The position numbers and the translations under genes are program-made. The notes under the pieces are model-generated. The model did not search any database, was not told the DNA's origin, and saw nothing but the letters and a program-made list of their open reading frames with translations. Of a stretch of DNA of 14,461 nt, positions 7,511 to 13,899 are shown piece by piece; within the stretch, counting starts at the first letter, position 1, and the number at the start of each line of letters is the position of its first letter. Where the stretch lies: NCBI GenBank assembly GCA_963649145.1, contig CAVJGI010000052.1, positions 1 to 14,461 on the forward strand. Reading direction: 5' to 3'. This DNA is from SVKR01 sp963649145. Lineage in GTDB: Bacteria > Bacillota > Clostridia > Oscillospirales > Oscillospiraceae.

Positions 7511-8317
7511 TCATTCGAGGAACATCCACGGCCTGTTCTGCTCGTTCATATTGAAGCGCGGCAGGTCATAGAGCCCGTCGGCGGCGTCCGCGATCTGCGC
7601 CTTTGTCGTGGTCGTGACGGCGAAGAGCCCGCGGACGAGCTCGTCCGCCCACGCGTCCGTCGCGCCGTGGGGGTAAGCGAGATAGACCGGCGCGTGTCCG
7701 AGCTCGGCGGCGAGCCTATCGGCGCTCGTTTGCAGGTCGGCGGAAACGCGCGCGGTGTAATCGTCCCGGCTCTCCCCTTTCCAGCGCTGGACGCCGTAGG
7801 TGCCGTAAGTCGGGTTCTGGGCGTGGAGCGCGTGGGTGTGGGAGCCGATCTCCACAAAACCGGACGCCTCCAGCTCGCGGCACTGGTCCCATGTCAGCGA
7901 CCAGTCAATGACGTCCGGGATGCTCGTGATCACGGCGATGACCGCCTTTGCGCCGAACTCCTCCAGAAGGGGGTAAGCGATGGTGTAGTTGCTGTTGTAG
8001 CCGTCATCAAAGGTGAGCATGACCGCCTTTTCCGGCAGCGGCTCCCCCGCGGCGAGCTCGCGCGGGAGGACGAAGGTATAGCCGTTGTTGCGCAGCCACG
8101 CGAGGTCCTCGCGGAAGCAGACGTCCGTGGTCGTCCACTCGCTGCACTCCTCGCCGTCAGCGACGAAGTGGTGGTACATCAAAACCGCGAGCGGCTCGTC
8201 CGGAGCCGCCGTCCTGCCCGCCGCAAACCCGCCGCAGCCGGCAAGCGCTGCGAGCACCGCCAGCACCAGCGCGATAAGCAAAACGCGCCGCACCGCGACG
8301 TTTCCGTGAACACCCAC
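7511..8317 (-). CDS. Polysaccharide deacetylase family lipoprotein (NodB domain)
   Basis: A 268-residue carbohydrate esterase 4-type protein, probably anchored outside the cell membrane. The N-terminus is a lipoprotein signal (basic RR at 10-11, hydrophobic core 12-26, lipobox ALAGC with C28). The NodB domain shows LMYHHF (46-51), metal-site motif TFDDGY (102-107), the SHTH motif (159-162, in EIGSHTxxLH form) and AYPHG (214-218). Such enzymes remove acetyl groups from peptidoglycan, chitin-like or other polysaccharides; the substrate is not readable here. The start is a GTG, chosen because GGAGGAG (8324-8330) precedes it and the signal peptide begins at once. It has its own promoter and lies between two metabolic blocks with no obvious link to either. 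Confidence 0.88.
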   Translation of the reverse strand: MGVHGNVAVRRVLLIALVLAVLAALAGCGGFAAGRTAAPDEPLAVLMYHHFVADGEECSEWTTTDVCFREDLAWLRNNGYTFVLPRELAAGEPLPEKAVMLTFDDGYNSNYTIAYPLLEEFGAKAVIAVITSIPDVIDWSLTWDQCRELEASGFVEIGSHTHALHAQNPTYGTYGVQRWKGESRDDYTARVSADLQTSADRLAAELGHAPVYLAYPHGATDAWADELVRGLFAVTTTTKAQIADAADGLYDLPRFNMNEQNRPWMFLE

Positions 8318-8373
8318 AAGCCCCTCCTCCCCCGCCGAACCCGGCGGGCGGTAAAAATCGTAATCTGCTTTTC

Positions 8374-8402
8374 TTTATAACATAAATTGGACGATAATGC
8401 AA
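8374..8402 (-). promoter_or_regulatory. Probable promoter of the deacetylase gene
   Basis: On the minus strand, TATAAA (8379-8374), preceded by TG in extended -10 position, lies 17 bp from a weak -35 TTGCAT (8402-8397). A 7-bp GC stem (8331-8337/8342-8348) forms directly before the ribosome site and could modulate translation. Confidence 0.6.
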
Positions 8403-8453
8403 ATATTTCCCGCACGCAGGGGAAACATTCTGGCTTGGCATTTTTAGAGTGAA

Positions 8454-8537
8454 ATCCGCCTAAAGGGGGCGGATGAAATCTGCTATGCAGATGAAATCCG
8501 GGCTTTTGCCCGGATGAAATTCCCGCTGCGCGGGGAA
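8454..8537. repeat. Array of four hairpins joined by GAA linkers
   Basis: Four consecutive stems with unrelated loops are separated by exactly three bases, GAA, each time. They are ATCCGCC/GGCGGAT (8454-8460/8468-8474), ATCTGC/GCAGAT (8478-8483/8487-8492), ATCCGGGC/GCCCGGAT (8496-8503/8508-8515) and CCCGC/GCGGG (8522-8526/8530-8534). Most stems begin with AT and end with AT, giving a repeating GATGAAATC junction. The pairing, not the primary sequence, is what repeats. It lies in the intergenic space between the lactonase terminator and the deacetylase promoter, with no coding capacity. Confidence 0.8.
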
Positions 8538-8554
8538 GTTTTGCGGAATTTTGC

Positions 8555-8590
8555 AAAAAAGAGGAACGCCCGAAGGCGTTCCTCTTTTTT
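8555..8590. terminator. Bidirectional intrinsic terminator after the lactonase gene
   Basis: GAGGAACGCC (8561-8570) pairs perfectly with GGCGTTCCTC (8575-8584) around a CGAA loop (TTCG on the minus strand), flanked by A6 and T6-7. It lies 10 bases past the lactonase stop codon. Confidence 0.93.
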
Positions 8591-8599
8591 TGATTTAAA

Positions 8600-9760
8600 T
8601 TACAGCTCCGCGAACTGGATGAACACGGGGTTGTTTGCCGGGACCTCGGTGATCGGGGTCAGCTGGCCGTCGGCGCCGATGGCGTAGCTGCGGACCACGT
8701 TGTCCGGGCGGACAGGGACCAGCAGGAAGGAACCATCCGGGCTGATCTTCATGTCGCGGACAGCGTCCTTCGGGTCGGCGGGGCACTTGCCAACGCCGAT
8801 GGAGAGGATGCGGGTCAGCTTGCCGTCAGCCGCGATGGAGTAGCCAACGAGGGTGTCCTCGCCGCGGTTGTTGACGTAGACGTACTTGCCATCCGGCGTG
8901 ACCTGAACGGTAGCCAGCTCGTTGCGGCCGGAGAAGCCCGGCTGAACGGTGGACTGACGATCGGCGACGGAGAGGATGCCGTTCTCGGAGTCGAAGTTGA
9001 AGCTCCAGATCTCGGAAGAGAACTCGCACGTCATGAACATGTGTCCGTTGTTGTCGAAGATGCAGTGACGCGGACCGGTGCGGAGCGGAGCCTGGAACAG
9101 GGACGCCAGAACCAGCTTCTCGCCGCCGAGACGGTAGACGTAGATCTTCTCAGAGGCCTTCTCGCAGGCGACAAGGAACTTGCCGGACGGATCGACCTTG
9201 ACGATGTGGGCGTGAGCGGAAGCCTGAGAGTGGCCGCCCGCCTGAGGAGAGGTGTTCGGATCCATGCCGGCGCCGGTCAGGACCATGCAGTCGCAGCAGG
9301 GCTCGATGGAGCCGTCCTCGTTCAGCGGATACTGAGCGATGGTGGAGTCGTCATAGACGAACTGGTTGACCCAGTGGCCGTCGGTGGTCTCAACGACCTT
9401 GACGACGTGGTCGAACTTGCCGTGGCTGGCGGTGAAGATGTACTTCTCATCCGGGCCAACGCAGACGGAGGCGCAGGAGCAGCCCATGGTGAGCTGCTTG
9501 TTGATCAGCTTCAGCGCGCCGGTGGCGGGGTCGACCTTGAACGCCATAACGGTGGTCGGGACCTTCTCGTTGCGGCCGGCGTCCTTGCGCTCGTCGACGG
9601 CGTAGAGGACCTGCTTGCCCTTGGCATAGTCAAGGAATCCGGCGTAGCCCGGCTCGGCAACGCCATTGTTCAGCGCGGTGATGGTCTTGCCGCCTTCGCC
9701 GATCTCGAAAACTTCGATACCGCCGGAACCGCTGCCGACGTATGCGATCAGTTTGCTCAT
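8600..9760 (-). CDS. Lactonase family beta-propeller protein (6-phosphogluconolactonase-like)
   Basis: A 386-residue soluble protein of the YbhE/Pgl-type seven-bladed propeller family. Repeated blade strands of the form VDPxTGxLKL, VTPDGKYVYVNNRG (287-300) and ISPDGSFLLV (339-348) run through it. Family landmarks include HAHIVKVDPSGKFLVA (183-198), GPRHCIF (229-235) and NNRGEDT (297-303). Known members hydrolyse sugar lactones or 3-carboxy-cis,cis-muconate lactone; others are uncharacterised. It has several cysteines (93-100, 155-158) that are unusual for the family. The ribosome site AGGAG (9771-9775) precedes the ATG. It follows the NicX-like gene on the same strand, and the two may share a transcript. 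Its neighbours make a catabolic ring- or lactone-opening role more likely than a pentose phosphate role, but that is inference. Confidence 0.82.
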   Translation of the reverse strand: MSKLIAYVGSGSGGIEVFEIGEGGKTITALNNGVAEPGYAGFLDYAKGKQVLYAVDERKDAGRNEKVPTTVMAFKVDPATGALKLINKQLTMGCSCASVCVGPDEKYIFTASHGKFDHVVKVVETTDGHWVNQFVYDDSTIAQYPLNEDGSIEPCCDCMVLTGAGMDPNTSPQAGGHSQASAHAHIVKVDPSGKFLVACEKASEKIYVYRLGGEKLVLASLFQAPLRTGPRHCIFDNNGHMFMTCEFSSEIWSFNFDSENGILSVADRQSTVQPGFSGRNELATVQVTPDGKYVYVNNRGEDTLVGYSIAADGKLTRILSIGVGKCPADPKDAVRDMKISPDGSFLLVPVRPDNVVRSYAIGADGQLTPITEVPANNPVFIQFAEL

Positions 9761-9806
9761 TGCAGTAAATCTCCTAAATTAAAAATTTTTCTGAGGTCAC
9801 ATGACA

Positions 9807-9862
9807 CAAGGGTTTTGCACGCACGGTACAAAACCCTTGCGTCTTGAATCAAGTCAAGATGC
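9807..9862 (-). other. Two adjacent stem-loops between the NicX-like and lactonase genes
   Basis: CAAGGGTTTTG (9807-9817) pairs perfectly with CAAAACCCTTG (9829-9839) across an 11-nt loop. GCGTCTTGA (9839-9847) pairs with TCAAGATGC (9854-9862). Neither has a T run on the minus strand, so they look like intercistronic processing or stability elements that would allow read-through into the lactonase gene. Confidence 0.55.
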
Positions 9863-9879
9863 CTTGTTCAGGGCTGATC

Positions 9880-11181
9880 TTACTTCTTCAGCTCGACCAG
9901 CGTGTTCGGGTTCACAGGGATACCCGGACGGCCGGGGTACTTCTTCATGACTTCCTGCAGACGCGGGTCGTCCTGGCAGCAGAGCCAACCATCTTTGTAG
10001 ACGTAGTTCTCGCCGACCTTGAGGGTGCAGTGACGGATATCGCCGGTGATGTGCGGATAGAAGTTGTAGCCCGGATGGCCGCCGGCGGAGCCGAGGTGCC
10101 AGTGGACGTTGGAGCAATCCATATGCTCGATCGTGCGGCGATAGATGTCGTTCGGGCACTGATAGTAGTTGACGTGAGCGTTCGGGTGGATGCCGAAGTG
10201 GAAGGTATCGAACAGCCAGATCTTGTCGCCGACCTTCTCCTCCATCTCCTTCAGGAAGGCATAGAGCTTCTTAGCCTCGACGCCGCCCTCGATGCCGACC
10301 ATCTTGCTCTCCTCGACGGTGATCTTGATGGGCTCATCCCAGTACGGGCTGATGTCGATGTACTTGCTCCACCAAGGCAGCATCTCCTTGAAGTAGAGAA
10401 CGCCGTTGACGTGGGTGCAGTTGATCGGGGGGTGGACCCACTCAGGAACCGGCAGATAGTGGCTGGACTCCTCACGCCAAGAGTCGTAGGGCATGCCCGG
10501 AACGCCGACACCGTTCTCGTCCTCGCGCTTGAGCGGGCTGACGGTGAAACCGGTGAGGTTGGTGCCGTTCGGATCGGTCATGGTGAACGCGGTCGGCTTG
10601 TCCAGAGCCATGAACGGCTCGGAGCTGATGTGGCGGAGCATGATGGTCAGCTCGTACGGAGTGCGAGCCCAGTCGGTCATCATCAGGTCAGCAGTGACCG
10701 GGAAGACACGGACCATCCAAGTACCGGCATCGTAATCCAGACCCTTCGGCTGCTTGTCCGGGCGGCGCGGGAAGTCGATCTTGGCCTGCTCGGTCATGCG
10801 GGCGGGGTCGTTCAGGTGAGAGCACTCGATGTGGCCGCGGAAATCAGCGATCTCCTCGACGGGCATCTGCCACGGGGTGTTGACGATGATGTCAGCGCCT
10901 TCGATGGCCTTCTTGACCACCGGGGGATAACGCCACTCGTGCTTCAGCTGGGGATCATCGACCCACAGGATGGAGCAGCGATGGCCACGGGAGGTGAAGG
11001 CAGTGGACATCCAGCTGATCGCTTCTTCGTCGATCAGGTTGTCGCCGCCGTACAGACCGTCCTTGTGGACCAGAATCAGAACTTCCTTCTTCGTTCCCTT
11101 GACAGCGCGGCCGACGCAGTTATCGACCATATCGGACAGAAATTCCCATGCCTGTTCGGGGATACCAACTTGAGGTGCCAT
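9880..11181 (-). CDS. NicX / M29 aminopeptidase-like family protein, function unknown
   Basis: A 433-residue soluble protein. The C-terminal third carries the order of motifs I associate with the COG2309-like family (aminopeptidase T and 2,5-dihydroxypyridine dioxygenase NicX): FHFGIHPNA (327-335), a xVHWHLG segment (359-364), then HITGDIRHCTLKVG and YKDGWL (377-400), comparable to the family's HxDGVxxxPT and DGELVxxDG stretches. In NicX-type proteins an Asp normally follows two residues after the His of HxD; here that position is T379. Residues 30-130 look like an alpha/beta N-terminal domain ending in ADIIVNTPWQ. Oxygen-dependent ring cleavage is unlikely in an anaerobe, so a hydrolytic role is favoured. 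AGGAGG (11191-11196) precedes the ATG. No signal peptide. The family call rests on motif memory only and I give it moderate confidence; that it is a real gene is certain. Confidence 0.65.
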   Translation of the reverse strand: MAPQVGIPEQAWEFLSDMVDNCVGRAVKGTKKEVLILVHKDGLYGGDNLIDEEAISWMSTAFTSRGHRCSILWVDDPQLKHEWRYPPVVKKAIEGADIIVNTPWQMPVEEIADFRGHIECSHLNDPARMTEQAKIDFPRRPDKQPKGLDYDAGTWMVRVFPVTADLMMTDWARTPYELTIMLRHISSEPFMALDKPTAFTMTDPNGTNLTGFTVSPLKREDENGVGVPGMPYDSWREESSHYLPVPEWVHPPINCTHVNGVLYFKEMLPWWSKYIDISPYWDEPIKITVEESKMVGIEGGVEAKKLYAFLKEMEEKVGDKIWLFDTFHFGIHPNAHVNYYQCPNDIYRRTIEHMDCSNVHWHLGSAGGHPGYNFYPHITGDIRHCTLKVGENYVYKDGWLCCQDDPRLQEVMKKYPGRPGIPVNPNTLVELKK

Positions 11182-11212
11182 TTGATTTTTCCTCCTTTAA
11201 AATTGTTTCTTG

Positions 11213-11243
11213 CAGTTTTCCAACATAAACAGTTTTCCAACTG
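11213..11243 (-). repeat. Direct repeat in the leader of the NicX-like gene
   Basis: CAGTTTTCCAAC occurs at 11213-11224 and again at 11230-11241, a 17-base period. The second copy extends to a palindrome, CAGTTTTCCAACTG (11230-11243), that folds on the minus strand into a 5-bp stem with a GGAA loop. It lies between the attenuator-like hairpin and the ribosome site, so it could bind a protein in DNA or RNA. Confidence 0.55.
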
Positions 11244-11256
11244 ATCATTGGACAAG

Positions 11257-11310
11257 AAAAAAAGCAGCGAGTCCATCAGCCGGTTTTACGCCGTTTCAGC
11301 AACTCACTGC
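11257..11310 (-). promoter_or_regulatory. Terminator-like hairpin at the very start of the NicX-like transcript (candidate attenuator)
   Basis: On the minus strand GCAGTGAGT (11310-11302) pairs with ACTCGCTGC (11272-11264), with one wobble, and is followed by seven T (11263-11257). The stem begins within one or two bases of the predicted transcription start. The loop is 29 nt, unusually long for a simple terminator, and leaves room for ligand or protein binding or for alternative pairing. It does not match any riboswitch class I know. Confidence 0.65.
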
Positions 11311-11317
11311 ATTCTAT

Positions 11318-11346
11318 ATTATATAAATAGAGATCCGATTTGTCAA
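11318..11346 (-). promoter_or_regulatory. Perfect consensus SigA promoter of the NicX-like gene
   Basis: On the minus strand TTGACA (11346-11341) and TATAAT (11323-11318) are separated by 17 bp, an exact consensus. Expected start about 11311, giving a leader of about 130 nt before the ATG at 11181. Confidence 0.92.
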
Positions 11347-11392
11347 TCGTTTTTTGCAGCTTTTCCGGCAAAAACGCGGGGTTTCTTTGGAA

Positions 11393-11421
11393 AACCCGCC
11401 GGGGCTAAGCCCCGGCGGGTT
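11393..11421 (-). terminator. Terminator of the amidohydrolase gene
   Basis: AACCCGCCGGGGC (11393-11405) pairs perfectly over 13 bp with GCCCCGGCGGGTT (11409-11421), loop TAA. Only a short T run follows on the minus strand (TTTTCC counting the stem end), so termination may be incomplete. It separates the amidohydrolase from the NicX-like promoter. Confidence 0.75.
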
Positions 11422-11455
11422 CTTATTGTGCGGTTTTGCGCGCAGCGAGTCGGTC

Positions 11456-12499
11456 TCAGACCGGCAGCTTGAACAGACGGATGGCGTTGTCGCTCATGAT
11501 GAGCTTGCGCTGCTCGTCGGTGATGTCGATGCTCTTCATGAACTCGACACCCTGCGCCTGCCAGTTGTAGAACACCGGGAAGGAGGAGCCGAACAGCAGG
11601 TGATCGGCGCCGCAGACCTTGATGGCGCACTCGACCTGATCCTTGCCCCAAGAAGCGGGGTGGGTCGTGTCGAAGTAGAGGTTGTTCTTGAGGTAGCCAA
11701 GGATCTTGTCGCCCTCGGTGGCGTCGAGACGCTGCATGGCTTCCTTCTTCTTGCCCATCTTCGGGGTGAGCAGGTTGTAGTTCGCGAACCAGTTGCCGCC
11801 GAACATGGTGTGGATGAACTTCAGGCCGGGCATCTCGTCGAACATGTGGCTGAACAGCTCGCGGCCGACGGCGGTCGCCTGATCGATGACGCGGCCGAGC
11901 TCGCGGCGGAGGTTGGTGTACTCATAGAGAGACTCCCAGCGCACGGGCAGCGGGGTGTGGTGGACGACCACGGGGATGTCGAGCTTCTCGATGGTCTTCA
12001 GATAGGGACGGAACACCTCGTCGTCGAGGTAGAGCTGACCGTAGTGGCAGGCGACCTGAACGCCGACCATGCCGAGCTCCTTGACGCAGCGCTCAAGCTC
12101 GTAGATGTTCTCCTTGCCGCCCCAAGGGGGAACGCAGGCGTTGGCGAACAGACGGCCGTTGGAGCGCTTGCACATATCGGCAGCGTTGTCGTTGACGATC
12201 TTGCAGGTATCGAGGCGGAGCCACTCCTGCCACACGGGGACGCGGAGCAGGCCGATGTCGACGCCGTTCTCATCCATCGCGTTGATCTTGGATTCGAGGT
12301 TGTAGTCGCCCTCGACGTAGTTCAGGTTCTGGTAGCCCTTCGGCTTCTCCAGAATGAGCTGGCGCTTGCCGCCCTCGGTCATACCCATGGAAGCGATCTC
12401 GCCGAAGCCGCGCGGAGCGGTGGTCAGAAAGCCGTTCAGGACTTCCTCATTGGTGAACAGATCTTCCGGAAGGTGATGCATGTTAACATCAATGATCAT
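11456..12499 (-). CDS. Amidohydrolase-2 family TIM-barrel protein with altered metal-site residues
   Basis: A 347-residue protein of the amidohydrolase-related family that includes ACMSD, gamma-resorcylate decarboxylase and similar hydrolases/decarboxylases. Visible landmarks are the N-terminal strand MIIDVNMHHLP (1-11), VVVHHTPLP (177-185), LKFIHTMFGG (226-235) and the C-terminal GADHLLFGSSFP (297-308) and DNAIRLFKL. Two usual metal ligands are changed: the N-terminal HxH is NxH (N6, H8) and the Asp of the usual GSDxP motif is S306. H180/H181 and H230 remain. The enzyme may therefore bind metal differently or not at all. The frame opens 33 codons earlier, but AGGAG (12508-12512) and the conserved start of the barrel fix the ATG at 12499. 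It follows the LysR gene and probably is its target. Confidence 0.82.
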   Translation of the reverse strand: MIIDVNMHHLPEDLFTNEEVLNGFLTTAPRGFGEIASMGMTEGGKRQLILEKPKGYQNLNYVEGDYNLESKINAMDENGVDIGLLRVPVWQEWLRLDTCKIVNDNAADMCKRSNGRLFANACVPPWGGKENIYELERCVKELGMVGVQVACHYGQLYLDDEVFRPYLKTIEKLDIPVVVHHTPLPVRWESLYEYTNLRRELGRVIDQATAVGRELFSHMFDEMPGLKFIHTMFGGNWFANYNLLTPKMGKKKEAMQRLDATEGDKILGYLKNNLYFDTTHPASWGKDQVECAIKVCGADHLLFGSSFPVFYNWQAQGVEFMKSIDITDEQRKLIMSDNAIRLFKLPV

Positions 12500-12529
12500 G
12501 TCTTTTTCTCCTTTTTGAATTATTCCAGA

Positions 12530-12544
12530 CGCCGGAAACCGGCG
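12530..12544 (-). other. Small hairpin in the amidohydrolase 5' leader
   Basis: CGCCGG (12530-12535) and CCGGCG (12539-12544) form a 6-bp stem with an AAA loop (TTT on the minus strand), just downstream of the predicted transcription start. Its arm sequence also occurs in the lysR terminator 60 bases upstream. Confidence 0.45.
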
Positions 12545-12557
12545 GTCCGTTTTTACA

Positions 12558-12586
12558 AGTATATTTTCGCACCCGCGCGCCGAAAA
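12558..12586 (-). promoter_or_regulatory. Probable activator-dependent promoter of the amidohydrolase gene
   Basis: On the minus strand a good -10 TATACT (12563-12558) has only a weak -35 TTTTCG (12586-12581) at 17 bp. A promoter with a poor -35 directly downstream of a LysR-type gene fits activation by that regulator. Positions 12582-12593 also carry a 12-mer found at the -35 region of the thiolase promoter. Confidence 0.5.
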
Positions 12587-12603
12587 ATCAAGCGCCAAAA
12601 CCG

Positions 12604-12634
12604 AGCGCCGGTTTCCATTTTGGAAACCGGCGCT
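12604..12634. terminator. Terminator-like hairpin after the LysR gene
   Basis: AGCGCCGGTTTCCA (12604-12617) and TGGAAACCGGCGCT (12621-12634) form a perfect 14-bp stem with a TTT loop, 8 bases past the lysR stop. On the minus strand the following sequence has only a TTTT run after CGG, so read-through into the amidohydrolase gene is possible. Confidence 0.75.
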
Positions 12635-12642
12635 TTATCGGA

Positions 12643-13593
12643 TTAAAGAAGTCTTTCCATCTCGTAGTTCGTCTCGACGAAGCGGCGGAACTCGTGGAAA
12701 TCCTTATGGTTGTTCTCCTCGTGGAACAGGAAGAGGAAGGAGACCTCGCGCGGACAGTCGCGCACGGGGAGGAATTTGACGCCGGGGTACTCGGTTTTGA
12801 GCATATCCCATTTTGGAAACACGCCGCCGCCCGCCGCGACGATCTCAAGCACCATGCTCTGGCGTTTGGAGTCGATGTAGCGCTTGTGGATCTGGTCGAA
12901 GCTGCGGCCGATGAGGTGGGTCAGGCTGAGGACGCTCTCCGGAAACTGCTTGGCGTCAAGATCGAGGAGGAAGGTCTCCCCCGCGAGGTCGCGGAGGGAT
13001 ATGCTGTCCTGCTTCGCGAGCGGGTGGTCGCTGCGGATGGCGATCTGCATCTCGGACTGGCCCTGCCCCATATAGATGCGCAGCCGGTCCGTCGCCATGC
13101 GGCGCACGACCTCGATCACGGAGTTGGGGTTGTCGCGGTTGAGCAGGAAGAACGAACAGTCAAGCGCCAGTGTGTCGATCCCGTGGACGATCTCGCGCAG
13201 GTGCATGTAGTTGTTCTGGATGGTGATATCGGGGAATTTGAGCGTAAAGTCGGCAAGGATGCGATCGATGACGCTGCCGGACATGATCTCGATGCAGCCG
13301 ATGCGGATGCCCTGCGTCTGGCTCGTCATCTCCTGCGCGAGCCGTTCGAGGAAGCGGGTTGTGTCCGTCGTCTGGAGGATATAGGGCATAAGGCGCTCGC
13401 CCTCCGCGGTCAGGAGCTTGTTGTTTTTATATGTTTTCCGGTTGAACAGCCGGACGCCGAGCTCGCTCTCCACATGCTGCACATGCTTGGAGATCGCCGA
13501 AATGGAAAACGCCGTCTGATACGCCGCCTCCGCAAAGCTCCGGTACTGATACACCGCAACGACCGACTCCAGCTCTTTCACGCTGACATTCAT
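12643..13593 (-). CDS. LysR-family transcriptional regulator
   Basis: A 316-residue LysR-type regulator from the chosen ATG. The N-terminal winged helix-turn-helix (about 4-62) shows the typical pattern SFAEAAYQTAFSISAISKHV, then ESELGVRLFNR and LTAEGERLMPY. The rest (about 85-300) is the periplasmic-binding-like effector domain, beginning with QGIRIGCIEIMSG. Members bind small-molecule inducers and usually control adjacent genes; here the amidohydrolase follows on the same strand after a hairpin, rather than the classic divergent layout. The frame starts 13 codons earlier, but AGGGAGGG (13603-13610) sits 9 bases before the ATG at 13593 and matches the family start. The effector is unknown; the neighbouring enzymes suggest a hydrolysable cyclic or aromatic compound. 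Confidence 0.9.
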   Translation of the reverse strand: MNVSVKELESVVAVYQYRSFAEAAYQTAFSISAISKHVQHVESELGVRLFNRKTYKNNKLLTAEGERLMPYILQTTDTTRFLERLAQEMTSQTQGIRIGCIEIMSGSVIDRILADFTLKFPDITIQNNYMHLREIVHGIDTLALDCSFFLLNRDNPNSVIEVVRRMATDRLRIYMGQGQSEMQIAIRSDHPLAKQDSISLRDLAGETFLLDLDAKQFPESVLSLTHLIGRSFDQIHKRYIDSKRQSMVLEIVAAGGGVFPKWDMLKTEYPGVKFLPVRDCPREVSFLFLFHEENNHKDFHEFRRFVETNYEMERLL

Positions 13594-13622
13594 CCGCGCT
13601 CGCCCTCCCTTTCGTTTTTTCC

Positions 13623-13651
13623 ATTTTATCAACTTCGGAGGAAAAATGCAA
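13623..13651 (-). promoter_or_regulatory. Probable promoter of the LysR gene
   Basis: On the minus strand TAAAAT (13628-13623) lies 17 bp from TTGCAT (13651-13646). The predicted start is about 25 bases before the ATG, giving a short leader that carries the ribosome site. Confidence 0.6.
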
Positions 13652-13669
13652 GAGGGGTGTTGGGGCTTG

Positions 13670-13876
13670 TCAGTTGTCGCCGCGCGTCAGGCGCAGGATT
13701 TTGTCATCTTCCTGCCGCGCCGTAAAGGAAGTGTCAATATATATCTCCTCCGCGCGCAGCAGCGCCGCACGGAGGACAGCGGCATACTTCCGCGCAAGCG
13801 GCAGCTTTTCCAGCGGATCGATCACGGAATCGGCAGCTGCACAGAGTTCAAGATACATTCTTTTGTAATCCGGCAT
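13670..13876 (-). CDS. Small conserved-type helical protein, function unknown
   Basis: A 68-residue protein starting MPDYKRMYLELCAAADSVI. The layout, a DYKxMYLxL opening, then a helix with DPLEKLP, then an alpha-helical LRAALLRAEEIYID segment, resembles a small protein of unknown function that I recall from Clostridia genomes and mobile elements. The frame continues six codons upstream, but TGAGG (13885-13889) is 8 bases before this ATG, so it is preferred. A minus-strand promoter (TTGCAA at 13959-13954 and TATGAT at 13936-13931, 17 bp apart) drives it. It diverges from a small XRE regulator, suggesting a regulated pair or relic of a mobile element. No catalytic motif is visible. Confidence 0.72.
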   Translation of the reverse strand: MPDYKRMYLELCAAADSVIDPLEKLPLARKYAAVLRAALLRAEEIYIDTSFTARQEDDKILRLTRGDN

Positions 13877-13899
13877 AAAAATAACCTCATTCACGCATT

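Noticed and set aside
7509..7520. CCTC/GAGG hairpin at the deacetylase stop as a terminator
   Set aside because: The stem is only 4 bp and the following T run is broken; too weak to call.
8454..8537. CRISPR array
   Set aside because: Units are hairpins of changing sequence with 3-nt linkers; there is no constant repeat with 30-nt spacers and no cas gene.
9880..11181. Naming the gene nicX with an oxygenase function
   Set aside because: Similarity is at motif level only, an expected ligand seems absent, and the setting appears anaerobic.
11076..11276. 66-codon minus-strand frame as a leader peptide for the NicX-like gene
   Set aside because: Its ATG lies inside the terminator-like stem region, has no ribosome site, and the frame runs far into the downstream gene in another frame.
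9844..12646. Plus-strand frames of 466 and 430 codons across the NicX-like and amidohydrolase genes
   Set aside because: Both are antisense shadows; the minus-strand genes have ribosome sites, promoters and recognisable domains.
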